Of a stretch of DNA of 9,815 bases, positions 1 to 6,536 are shown piece by piece. Both the position numbers and the translations under genes were made by a program. The stretch lies in contig JBPOIN010000238.1 in the NCBI GenBank assembly GCA_052034445.1, forward strand, positions 1 to 9,815. The letters run 5' to 3'. Under the pieces are notes generated by a model, which did not search any database, was not told the origin of the DNA, and saw only the letters and a list, made by a program, of their open reading frames with translations. This DNA comes from Sterolibacterium sp052034445. GTDB lineage: Bacteria > Pseudomonadota > Gammaproteobacteria > Burkholderiales > Rhodocyclaceae. How positions within the stretch are numbered: the stretch's first letter is position 1; each line of letters begins with the position of its first letter.

Positions 1-868
1 CGGTCACGGCGAGACCGCGATACACGCCGAGCGGCTCCAGGCCACGTTCCTTGGCCATGTCGCGGCTCATCAGCACCGAGACGGAAGCGCCGTCGGAAAG
101 CTGCGAAGCGTTGCCGGCAGTGATGAACGACCCCTCCTTGACCCACTCGCCGTTCTTCCACACCGGCTTCAGCGCGGCGAGGCTTTCCAGCGTCGTGTCG
201 GCGCGGTTGCCTTCGTCTTTGGCGATGGTCACGGTCTGCTTTTCGGTCGGGTTGCCTTCCTTGTCGAACAGCTGCTTCTCCACCGTCATCGGCACGATTT
301 CGGCGTCGAACTTGCCGGCGGCCTGCGCGGCGGCGTAGCGCTGCTGGCTTTGCAGCGCGTATTCGTCCTGCGCGGCGCGCGAGATGTTGTAGCGCTGACA
401 GACAATCTCGGCGGTCTCGATCATCGGTGCATAGGCGGTCGGCTCGGCGGCCACGGCGGCTTTCGACACCGAACGATGGCTGTTCTTGAACTTGTTCTGC
501 ACCAGCGAAATCGTTTCCAGACCGCCGGCGACGATGACGTCCGACTCGCCGACCATGATGGTCTTGGCGGCATCGGCGATGGCGATCATGCCCGAGGAAC
601 ACATGCGGTCGAGCGCCATGCCCGGCACCGTGCGCGGCAGGCCGGCGACGTAGCCGGCGAGGCGGCCGACCGTATAGCCCTGGGTGCCCTGCTGGGCGGC
701 GATGCCGAGGATCACGTCATCGACTTCGGCCGGGTTCACCCTGGCGCGTTCGACCGCGGCGCGGATCACATGGCCGCCGAGCGCCGGCGCTTCGGTGTCG
801 TTGAAGGCGCCGCGATAGGCCTTGCCGATGGCGGTGCGGGCGGTGCTGACGATAACTGCTTCTTTCAT
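1..868 (-). CDS. Acetyl-CoA C-acyltransferase (thiolase), 3'-truncated by window edge
   Basis: The first 289 codons of a thiolase are present; the C-terminal quarter, with the usual His (GHP) and second catalytic Cys (CxG), lies beyond base 1. The product would cleave 3-ketoacyl-CoA with CoA, or condense two acyl-CoAs, in the cytoplasm. Visible signatures are an N-terminal VIVSTARTAIGK, the nucleophilic cysteine Cys90 in LDRMCSSGMIAI, the AGGLETIS segment (related to the usual GGxExMS), and the GNASQLSDGA motif near residue 258. The ATG at 866-868 is preceded by AGGA eight bases upstream, a good ribosome site. The closest upstream gene on the strand is the response regulator, 182 bases away, so it probably has its own promoter. 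Substrate cannot be read from sequence; a role in fatty-acid, steroid side-chain or ring beta-oxidation is inference. Family assignment is secure, physiological role is not. Confidence 0.93.
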   Translation of the reverse strand, partial: MKEAVIVSTARTAIGKAYRGAFNDTEAPALGGHVIRAAVERARVNPAEVDDVILGIAAQQGTQGYTVGRLAGYVAGLPRTVPGMALDRMCSSGMIAIADAAKTIMVGESDVIVAGGLETISLVQNKFKNSHRSVSKAAVAAEPTAYAPMIETAEIVCQRYNISRAAQDEYALQSQQRYAAAQAAGKFDAEIVPMTVEKQLFDKEGNPTEKQTVTIAKDEGNRADTTLESLAALKPVWKNGEWVKEGSFITAGNASQLSDGASVSVLMSRDMAKERGLEPLGVYRGLAVT

Positions 869-895
869 AACGAAGTTCCTGTATGCGAAAAGGGG

Positions 896-901
896 AATAT
901 A
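896..901 (-). promoter_or_regulatory. Possible -10 box for the thiolase gene
   Basis: Read on the minus strand this is TATATT, about 28 bases before the thiolase ATG, so a transcript would have a leader of roughly 20 bases. It stands out in GC-rich surroundings. The best -35 candidate (TTGCGC at 916-921) is only 14 bases away, shorter than usual, so this is a weak call based on the -10 match alone. Confidence 0.25.
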
Positions 902-989
902 ACGCATCGAAGATCGCGCAATTCGGCAGCCTTGCAATCGTCCGATAAGACTACGTGCGAGGCTGGCTGATCACCGGCAGTAGCGCTGG

Positions 990-1001
990 TTGTCGCGACA
1001 A
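990..1001. promoter_or_regulatory. Perfect 12-bp palindrome, possible operator
   Basis: TTGTCGCGACAA is identical to its reverse complement. It lies in the 182-base gap between the response-regulator stop and the thiolase start, about 120 bases before the thiolase ATG. Its shape suits a dimeric repressor or activator (TetR, GntR or MarR type), but no regulator gene is adjacent. About two such 12-bp palindromes are expected by chance in 9.8 kb, so the placement rather than the match gives it interest. Confidence 0.25.
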
Positions 1002-1050
1002 ATGTGAAGGCCGGATCATGGAGCGCGGATCGGCGCCGCGCCGGGTTGCC

Positions 1051-2304
1051 TCAGGTGCTCCCGGCGTCACCGGGGACGGCGACGCGACCCTTGCCGGCGC
1101 GCTTGGCGGCGTACATCGCGTGGTCGGCGGCCGAGAGAATCGCGGAACCGCTGTCGCCATGGTCGGGGTACATGGCGATGCCGATGCTGGCGCCGAGCCG
1201 CGCCGGTTGGCCGGCCAGCGTCATGGGCTCGGAAATGGCAGCAATCAGGCGCTCGCCGATCATGCGCGCCGCCTCGGGGCCGGCGACATTGTGCGCGATG
1301 GCAACGAATTCATCGCCGCCGAGCCGTGCCACAAAATCGTTGCCGGCGAGGTGATGACGCAGTCGGGTGGCGACGGTCTGCAAGGCCTCGTCGCCGGCGG
1401 CGTGGCCGAGGCTGTCGTTAATCGGCTTGAAACCGTCGAGGTCGATGAACAGCACGGCATGCCGCTGGTTGCTTGAAGGTTGTAGCGTGGTTTCAAGCCG
1501 CTCGTTGAAATGCGGGCGATTCGGCAAGCCGGTGAGCAGGTCGTGCATGGCGAGAAACTCGATGCGTTGACGCGCCTTTTCTTCCTCCGAAATATCGCGC
1601 ACCAGACCGACGAACAGGCTGCCATCGTCCTGACGCACTTCGGTCACGGCCAGTTGCAGTGTGAAGACCTCGCCGTCCTTGCGGCGGCCCTGGACCTTGC
1701 GGCCAATGCCGATCACATGCGGTGTGCGTTCCCGCAGATAACGGGCAAGGTAGCCGTCGTGGTTTTCAGCATAGGGCGTCGGCATCAGCATCTTGATGTT
1801 GCGGCCGATGACTTCTGCGGCGGTATAGCCGAAGATGCGTTCCGCCGCCTGGTTGTAACTCTGGACGATGCCGAGCCCGTTGATAGTGAGCACACCCTCA
1901 TAGACATTGTCGAGGATGCCCGCGATGGTGTCCTGGATTTGCGCGATGCGTTGCATCGAGCGTGTCCGGGCGGCCAGGGTTTCGAGATGGAGCGGTTTGG
2001 TGAGGTAATCGTCGGCGCCGGCATCCAGGCCCGCGATCACTTCCTGCTGTTGCGACAGCGAGGTCATCAGCATCACCGGAACCCAGCGGCTGCCGCTGAT
2101 GGCCTTGATCTGCCGGCAGGCCGTGATGCCATCCATTTCTGGCATGATCACATCGAGCAGAACCAGATCGGGGCGTTCGGCCTGAAACGACTCGACAGCG
2201 GCGCGGCCATCCTGCACGAAGGTGATGCGGTGTCCCTTCTCGGTCAGGAAGGCAATGATGGGCAGCGCGGTGGCTTTGGAATCATCGGCGAGCAGGATGT
2301 GCAT
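1051..2304 (-). CDS. Response regulator with haem-type PAS and GGDEF domain (diguanylate cyclase)
   Basis: A 417-residue soluble protein that should make c-di-GMP from GTP. Residues 1-120 are a CheY-like receiver with acidic pair Asp7/Asp8, phospho-acceptor Asp51 (LLDVIMPEMDG), Thr81 and Lys103. Residues about 125-240 are a PAS domain of FixL type: His182 in NHDGYLARY, with Arg188 and Arg202 at +6 and +20, matches the spacing of the haem ligand His200, Arg206 and Arg220 of Bradyrhizobium FixL (alignment from memory). Residues about 248-410 are GGDEF, opening with HDLLTGLPNR and with the signature GGDEF at 329-333. The inhibitory-site position reads AGND (320-323), not RxxD, so product feedback is probably absent. 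No EAL domain follows. The ATG at 2302-2304 gives a complete receiver but has no clear Shine-Dalgarno. The cognate kinase is not in the window. Oxygen or NO sensing is inference from the haem-ligand pattern. Confidence 0.93.
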   Translation of the reverse strand: MHILLADDSKATALPIIAFLTEKGHRITFVQDGRAAVESFQAERPDLVLLDVIMPEMDGITACRQIKAISGSRWVPVMLMTSLSQQQEVIAGLDAGADDYLTKPLHLETLAARTRSMQRIAQIQDTIAGILDNVYEGVLTINGLGIVQSYNQAAERIFGYTAAEVIGRNIKMLMPTPYAENHDGYLARYLRERTPHVIGIGRKVQGRRKDGEVFTLQLAVTEVRQDDGSLFVGLVRDISEEEKARQRIEFLAMHDLLTGLPNRPHFNERLETTLQPSSNQRHAVLFIDLDGFKPINDSLGHAAGDEALQTVATRLRHHLAGNDFVARLGGDEFVAIAHNVAGPEAARMIGERLIAAISEPMTLAGQPARLGASIGIAMYPDHGDSGSAILSAADHAMYAAKRAGKGRVAVPGDAGST

Positions 2305-2335
2305 GAGGGCGCATTGGAAATTGCAGGGCAGACTC

Positions 2336-2365
2336 TTAATACCATCAATAACCGGTTGAGTTCAA
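2336..2365 (-). promoter_or_regulatory. Candidate sigma-70 promoter of the response-regulator gene
   Basis: On the minus strand TTGAAC (2360-2365) and TATTAA (2336-2341) are separated by 18 bases, each matching four of six consensus positions. Transcription would begin near 2329, leaving a leader of about 25 bases before the ATG at 2304. The -35 hexamer falls inside an imperfect dyad (2352-2369), which would place a bound regulator directly over the promoter. Visual match only. Confidence 0.33.
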
Positions 2366-2369
2366 CTGG
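2352..2369. promoter_or_regulatory. Imperfect 18-bp dyad in the divergent promoter region
   Basis: CCGGTTGA-GT-TCAACTGG has two 8-base arms with one mismatch and a 2-base centre. It sits between the divergent response-regulator and exporter genes and overlaps the candidate -35 of the former. It could be an operator controlling one or both genes; no local DNA-binding regulator is encoded, so the partner is unknown. Confidence 0.3.
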
Positions 2370-2459
2370 AGACCGTTGTGCATTTGAGCCCAACCATCTC
2401 CTGGCCGAGCTTCAGCGTGGTATTCCAGCCCGCCCGGCAAGCGTCCCGGCCGCATCGTC

Positions 2460-2465
2460 TATACT
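2460..2465 (+). promoter_or_regulatory. Possible -10 box of the MFS exporter gene
   Basis: TATACT matches five of six bases of the -10 consensus, 55 bases before the exporter ATG. No recognisable -35 hexamer lies at normal distance (GCAAGC at 2437-2442), so this promoter would need an activator or is a chance match. Confidence 0.22.
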
Positions 2466-2520
2466 CGCGCTTCGCCGGCTCGTCGTCCGCCATCCTGCAA
2501 TCCGTTTCCGATCCGCCATC

Positions 2521-3951
2521 ATGCCGCCTGCTGTAAATCCGCTCGACAAGGAGTTTCTGACTGCCCGTTACGGCGAGCGCTACAAGTGGTATGTGATGGC
2601 CGTGATCGCCTTCGGCACCATCGGCGCCGTGGTGTTGAGCACGAGCTTCAATGTCGCCGTGCCGGCGCTCATGAAGCATTTCGGCATCGGTCACGACGCC
2701 GTGCAGCTGGCCGTGACCTGTTTCATGGTCGCCAGCACCATCGCCATGCTGCCCACGCCCTGGCTGATCCAGCGTTTCGGTCTGCGTCATTGCTTCATGG
2801 GCGCGGTGTTGCTGCTGATCGTTTCGAGCGTGCTGGGCAGTTTCAGCGTCAGCTTCAACCAGTTGCTGGTGGCGCGCGTGGCGCAGGGTATTGCGGCCGG
2901 CATCATGTATCCGCTCGGCACTTACATCGTCATGTGGCTGTTTCCGCCCGACCGCCAGGGGCGCGCTTCGGGCCTGCTGGGCTTCGCCATCGTGCTGGCG
3001 CCGGCCGTCTCGCCTGCACTGGGCGGTGTGCTGATCGACAACTTCGGCTGGGAGTCGGTGTTCTACATCAGCCTGCCGTTCTGCCTGCTGGCCTGGGTCG
3101 GCGCCTGGCGCTTGATGCCGGTTGCCGAGCAGAGCCAGATCGCCGATTTCGACTGGACCGGCATGCTGCTGCTGTCGCTGATGACCATGGCCTTGCTGGG
3201 CTGCGTGACGCATTTTCAGGGCAGCCCGAGCGGCGATCCGCTGCTGCTTGGCGAACTCGTGCTGTCGGTTGCCACGCTGGTCGGTTTTCTGTTTCATGCC
3301 GCGCGCAGCCCGCGCGCCATCGTCAGTATCGGGCTGTTCAGCCAGCCGACGCTGGCCATGGGGCTGACCATTTCGCTGATCTACGGGTTCGGTATCTATG
3401 GTTCGACGTATCTGATCCCGCTGTATCTGCAGACCGTGATCGGCCTGAGCGCCACCAAGGCCGGCGCGATCCTGGTGCCGGGCGGCATCGGCCTGGCGCT
3501 GGCGCTGCCGCTGGCCGGCGTGCTCTCCGACCGCACATCGCCGCGCCTGGTGGTGTTCGGCGGCCTCGTGATGCTGGCGCTTTCGTTCGGCGGCATGTTC
3601 GTGATCGCCGGGGAGCACTCGGCCAACTGGTTTGTCGAACTCACGGTGCTGGGTCGCGTCGGCTCGGGCCTCATCATCGCGGCGCTGAACCAGGCCGCCA
3701 TGCAGGGCATCCACGGCCCTCTGCTGGGCCAGGCGGCGATGTTCATCGGCTATGTGCGCCAGCTCGGCGGCGTGCTCGGCGTGGCCGTGCTCGCCGTGTT
3801 CGTCGACTGGCGCACCGCGCAACTCGGCGGCACGGCCGATGCCTTCGCCACGGCCTTCGCCGACGGTTTCCTGCTGTCGATGCTGATCTTCGCCCTCGCC
3901 ACCCTCGCCGCCCTGCGCATGCGGCCGCCGCCAAGCCAGCCTGCGGCGTAA
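2521..3951 (+). CDS. DHA2-family (EmrB/QacA-like) MFS exporter
   Basis: A 476-residue inner-membrane protein with about 13-14 hydrophobic segments, the size usual for 14-helix drug:proton antiporters. Strong markers are the TM4-TM5 stretch with VAQGIAAGIMYPLG, FPPDRQGRASG and the antiporter motif C APAVSPALGGVLID followed by FGWESVFYISLP, typical of EmrB relatives. The TM1 motif that normally reads LDxTIVNVALP is LSTSFNVAVP here, with Ser40 replacing the conserved acidic residue. The motif A loop after TM2 (IQRFGLRH) is degenerate. The open frame extends far upstream, antisense to the response regulator; the ATG at 2521 is chosen because the protein then begins with a short cytoplasmic tail and TM1, as in the family. 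There is no clear Shine-Dalgarno. It probably exports hydrophobic or toxic compounds, with no visible membrane-fusion partner. Substrate unknown. Confidence 0.9.
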   Translation: MPPAVNPLDKEFLTARYGERYKWYVMAVIAFGTIGAVVLSTSFNVAVPALMKHFGIGHDAVQLAVTCFMVASTIAMLPTPWLIQRFGLRHCFMGAVLLLIVSSVLGSFSVSFNQLLVARVAQGIAAGIMYPLGTYIVMWLFPPDRQGRASGLLGFAIVLAPAVSPALGGVLIDNFGWESVFYISLPFCLLAWVGAWRLMPVAEQSQIADFDWTGMLLLSLMTMALLGCVTHFQGSPSGDPLLLGELVLSVATLVGFLFHAARSPRAIVSIGLFSQPTLAMGLTISLIYGFGIYGSTYLIPLYLQTVIGLSATKAGAILVPGGIGLALALPLAGVLSDRTSPRLVVFGGLVMLALSFGGMFVIAGEHSANWFVELTVLGRVGSGLIIAALNQAAMQGIHGPLLGQAAMFIGYVRQLGGVLGVAVLAVFVDWRTAQLGGTADAFATAFADGFLLSMLIFALATLAALRMRPPPSQPAA

Positions 3952-4028
3952 CGGGTCGTCTATGTCATTTGGATTTTAAAACCGAGGCCGGATTGCCGTC
4001 AGCCCTTGCCAGCATTGACGCTTGTCGT

Positions 4029-4055
4029 TGAAAAATTCGCGCGCTCAATTTTTCA
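4029..4055. terminator. AT-rich inverted repeat between convergent genes, possible terminator
   Basis: Perfect 9-base arms TGAAAAATT (4029-4037) and AATTTTTCA (4047-4055) flank a GC-rich 9-base loop, in the 202-base gap between the ends of the convergent exporter and cyclase genes. Each strand would transcribe a stem ending in a U-rich arm, so it could serve both genes. The stem is weak and AT-rich, with the U's inside the stem rather than after it, so it is not a textbook intrinsic terminator. Confidence 0.35.
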
Positions 4056-4153
4056 CAGGCGACTCGCGCACTCCGCAAGCCTTGCAGGCGAATACAGCGT
4101 GAAGTCGTTATGTGATTGGAATTAACGTGGCGCAGGGTTTTCGTCCGCGGACC

Positions 4154-5326
4154 TCACTCCTCACTGCCGGACCCCATCACTACCCGATTCCGCCCGGCAT
4201 TCTTGGCCTGATACAGCGCCGCATCGGCCGCCGAATACAGGGCGTCGAAATCCGCCGCGCCGGGCGGCGAGAGCGCGGCGCCGGCTGAGATGGTGCACGG
4301 TAGCGTGAGATTGTCGTGCTGCAGCGGCGCGCTGGCGACGGCGTGGCGCACGCGCTCGGCGACTTCGGCAAGGATTTCGGCCGTCGTGTCCTTGACCACC
4401 AGGGCGAATTCCTCGCCGCCGACGCGGGCGAAGAAGTCGTTGCCGCGCAGCGTGGCCGAGATGGTGTCGGCCAGATGGCGCAGCACGAGGTCGCCGACGG
4501 TGTGGCCGTGGGTGTCGTTGATGCGCTTGAAATGATCGACATCGAGCACGATGAGGCCGAGGCGGGCGCCGGCGCCGCTGCCACCACTGCGTTTGGTGTG
4601 GGCGATGGCGCGCTTGAAGGTGGCTTCGAAGGCGCGTCGGTTGGGCACGCCGGTCAGCAGATCCATGAGCGCCATCTGACGCAGCTCACGCTGCGTGCGG
4701 CTGGCCGTCAGCAGCGTGTAGCCGAAGGTCTGCAGCACGCAGAGCAGCGCCGCATTGAGCGGCTGGAACCATTTGAGAATGTCGGCGGCTTCGCTGCTGG
4801 TCGGCGAGAAATACAGCAGCGCCATCTGCAGCGGCGCGAACAGCACGTCGGAGACTGAGGCGATCGCCAGCACCAGAATGCCGCCGACACCCTCCTGGCG
4901 GGCGATGCGCAATTGCACGGTGATGGCATACAGCGTCACGAAGACATGCGCGGCAAACACCACAATCACGCGATACACGGGTGGAAAAACGATCGAGGCG
5001 TAATAGCTGTAGCCGATGAAGGCGGCGAGGCTCACAACCAGCGGCGCCCAGTTGAACATCTTGCGCCCCGCGAAGCCGCACAGGCCGTACAGGATCACCA
5101 CGTCGCCGCCGATCACCAACAGGTCGCCGAGGATGACGCTGAAGAAGTCGGGAATCCAGCCGCGACAGGCGATGAGGATCATGCCGGCAAAACGGATCGC
5201 CGCGCCGGCCGCCCAGTAGCCCGGGCCGCGCATGCCGTGATGGATGCGCCAATTGACCAGCAGCACGATGAGTGCGGCGACCAGTAGTGGCAGCAGGGTC
5301 AGGGCGAAGGTTCCGGTTTCGAGCAT
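4154..5326 (-). CDS. Membrane-anchored diguanylate cyclase (GGDEF, GGEEF variant)
   Basis: A 390-residue protein. Residues 1-205 hold about six or seven hydrophobic helices, starting directly with TM1 (ALTLLPLLVAALIVLLV); I recognise no named sensory domain there. A short linker (TASRTQRELRQMALMDLLTGVPNRR) leads into the cytoplasmic GGDEF domain at about 215-385. Asp262/Asp264 in LDVDHFKRIND and the GGEEF signature at 303-307 are the expected metal and GTP residues. RGND at 294-297, five residues before the signature, is an intact inhibitory RxxD site, so feedback by c-di-GMP is likely. The frame is open to 5491, but the added residues are Arg/Pro-rich and not family-like, so the ATG at 5324-5326 is preferred, although it lacks a clear ribosome site. 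No EAL domain. It probably signals a membrane-sensed cue; the ligand is unknown. Confidence 0.93.
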   Translation of the reverse strand: MLETGTFALTLLPLLVAALIVLLVNWRIHHGMRGPGYWAAGAAIRFAGMILIACRGWIPDFFSVILGDLLVIGGDVVILYGLCGFAGRKMFNWAPLVVSLAAFIGYSYYASIVFPPVYRVIVVFAAHVFVTLYAITVQLRIARQEGVGGILVLAIASVSDVLFAPLQMALLYFSPTSSEAADILKWFQPLNAALLCVLQTFGYTLLTASRTQRELRQMALMDLLTGVPNRRAFEATFKRAIAHTKRSGGSGAGARLGLIVLDVDHFKRINDTHGHTVGDLVLRHLADTISATLRGNDFFARVGGEEFALVVKDTTAEILAEVAERVRHAVASAPLQHDNLTLPCTISAGAALSPPGAADFDALYSAADAALYQAKNAGRNRVVMGSGSEE

Positions 5327-5468
5327 GGGTGTGGGTGGTTCGGTGTCGGGCGGTGATGAAATACAGGTGTAATGAGAGCGCGAATTTGCTGCCGGGTCAA
5401 TCAGACCACGACATTTCAACCGAGCGTGCGTTTTCCCTCTCTCCCGGTCCCTCTGATGCCCCAACCAA

Positions 5469-5509
5469 CCAGCGACTTGGCCGTGAAACAACCACGGCCA
5501 AGTCGCTGG
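5469..5509. repeat. Perfect 17-bp inverted repeat (stem-loop) between SDR and cyclase genes
   Basis: Arms CCAGCGACTTGGCCGTG (5469-5485) and CACGGCCAAGTCGCTGG (5493-5509) are exact reverse complements around a 7-base loop. The hairpin lies 84 bases after the SDR stop and about 140 bases before the cyclase start, both on the minus strand. It may terminate the upstream operon, but no T-run follows on either strand, so factor-dependent termination, mRNA-end protection or a member of a dispersed repeat family are equally open. A pyrimidine-rich tract (5431-5454, plus strand) lies to its left. A 17-bp perfect match is far beyond chance. Confidence 0.85.
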
Positions 5510-5592
5510 CTATCCGGCAAGCGGGGGAGGGGGAGCAATACGGCCCATGCCCGCGCTGCGGGTCAAATGCCTGAGTGAGGCGTGCAGCTTCC

Positions 5593-6390
5593 TCAGCGCA
5601 TGTATTCGCCGCCATTCGCATCGAGGCTGGCGCCGGTGATTGCCCGGGCGTAGTCCGAGGCCAGCATCAGCGCGGCTTTGGCGCAATCGTCGTCGGTGTT
5701 CATGTGGCCGAGCGGGATGTTGGCGACGATCTTTTCGAGCACCTGGGCTTCTGTCTGCTGGCTGTGGCGCGCCATCTGGCGGATGCCTTGCTGTACCGGC
5801 GCGCCCCACATCCAGCCCATGCACACGCTATTCACGCGGATGCCATATTGGCCGACTTCCCGCGCCAGGTATTTGACGGCGACTTCGAGGGCGCCCTTCG
5901 AGGCCGCATAGCCGGCTTCGCCGTCGTAGGGCTTGTGCGTCGCCATGGTGCTGATCATGACAATGGCGCCGCCAGAGGGATTCTCCTGCGTCTTCATGTG
6001 GCGGATGACTTCCTGCGACAGCGTGAGTGTGCCGATGGTATTGGTGTTGAAGGCGGCCACCCAGGCGTTGAAATTGGTGCTTTGTACCGACTCGAATTCG
6101 CCATGCTGGAAGGCGCTGTTGATGAGCGCGTCGATGCGGCCGAAGTGTTCCATCGTGGTGTCGGCAAGGCGCTGGCAGTGCGACAGGTTGTTGATGTCGG
6201 TCGGCGCCTTGAGTACGGCGCAATCCACGCCGAGGGCGCGAATCGCCGCTTCGGCGGCATCGAGTTTGGCCGGCGTGCGCGCGGCACAGACCACGGCGCG
6301 TGCGCCGGCGCGGGCGGCTTCGACGGCGAGCTTGATGCCGAGTCCCGGGCCGATGCCCGAGACGATGACGACTTTATCCTTGAGTAGCAT
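5593..6390 (-). CDS. SDR-family NAD(P)-dependent oxidoreductase
   Basis: A 265-residue classical short-chain dehydrogenase, a soluble Rossmann enzyme interconverting an alcohol and a ketone. The nucleotide loop is SGIGPGLG (residues 11-18); Arg38 after strand beta-2 (CAARTPAKL), with no acidic residue there, points to NADP(H). INSAF (90-94) occupies the usual NNAG place. Asn117, Ser147/Thr148 in MISTMAT, and Tyr161/Lys165 in YAASK form the catalytic set. The position 13 residues before Tyr161 is Thr148 rather than Ser, so Ser147 may serve instead. The C-terminus ITGASLDANGGEYM is typical of the family. The start is supported by AAAGGA eight bases before the ATG. It lies 146 bases downstream of the sulfotransferase on the same strand and may share its transcript. 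A hydroxysteroid or other lipid alcohol substrate is a guess from the neighbours. Confidence 0.93.
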   Translation of the reverse strand: MLLKDKVVIVSGIGPGLGIKLAVEAARAGARAVVCAARTPAKLDAAEAAIRALGVDCAVLKAPTDINNLSHCQRLADTTMEHFGRIDALINSAFQHGEFESVQSTNFNAWVAAFNTNTIGTLTLSQEVIRHMKTQENPSGGAIVMISTMATHKPYDGEAGYAASKGALEVAVKYLAREVGQYGIRVNSVCMGWMWGAPVQQGIRQMARHSQQTEAQVLEKIVANIPLGHMNTDDDCAKAALMLASDYARAITGASLDANGGEYMR

Positions 6391-6490
6391 GGAGGTGTTC
6401 CTTTAGCGTGAAATACATCAAATGGAAGCTGGCGCAAGCCGGCGAGCGCTGTGCGCATGTCCTGCGCGCGGGGGAAGGGGGCGGCCGGAC

Positions 6491-6515
6491 CCTGCGCGCT
6501 TTCATGCTGCGCAGG
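6491..6515 (-). terminator. Short GC stem-loop after the sulfotransferase gene
   Basis: CCTGCGC (6491-6497) and GCGCAGG (6509-6515) can pair around an 11-base loop, about 21 bases after the sulfotransferase stop. There is no T-run on the minus strand. It could be a weak terminator or attenuating hairpin between the sulfotransferase and SDR, but 7-base GC arms arise often by chance at this composition. Confidence 0.22.
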
Positions 6516-6536
6516 TGCGGCATCTTCTCATGCGCG

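Noticed and set aside
350..970. 206-codon plus-strand frame opposite the thiolase
   Set aside because: Gly/Asp/Arg-rich shadow of the thiolase, whose Cys90 and GNASQLSDGA motifs fix the true frame.
1510..2520. Upstream extension of the exporter frame
   Set aside because: It is antisense to the response regulator and reads as low-complexity polar sequence; the transporter family starts close to TM1, matching the ATG at 2521.
2362..3822. 486-codon open frame on the minus strand opposite the exporter
   Set aside because: Its product is rich in His, Gln, Arg and Ala with no domain, while the plus strand encodes a clear DHA2 transporter; it is a GC-driven shadow.
2586..4031. 481-codon plus-strand frame overlapping the exporter
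   Set aside because: Arg/Ala/Gly-rich, no hydrophobic segments or motifs; alternate frame of the exporter gene.
4152..4165. Tandem CCTCACT repeat at the cyclase stop codon
   Set aside because: Only two 7-base copies, partly coding; too short to separate from chance.
5431..5454. Pyrimidine-rich tract next to the 17-bp hairpin, considered as a terminator T-run
   Set aside because: Only four T's in a row, mixed with C's, interrupted by GG, and not adjacent to the hairpin.
5327..5491. N-terminal extension of the membrane cyclase
   Set aside because: Adds 55 residues that are polar and Arg/Pro-rich before TM1, runs into the 17-bp hairpin, and has no ribosome site.
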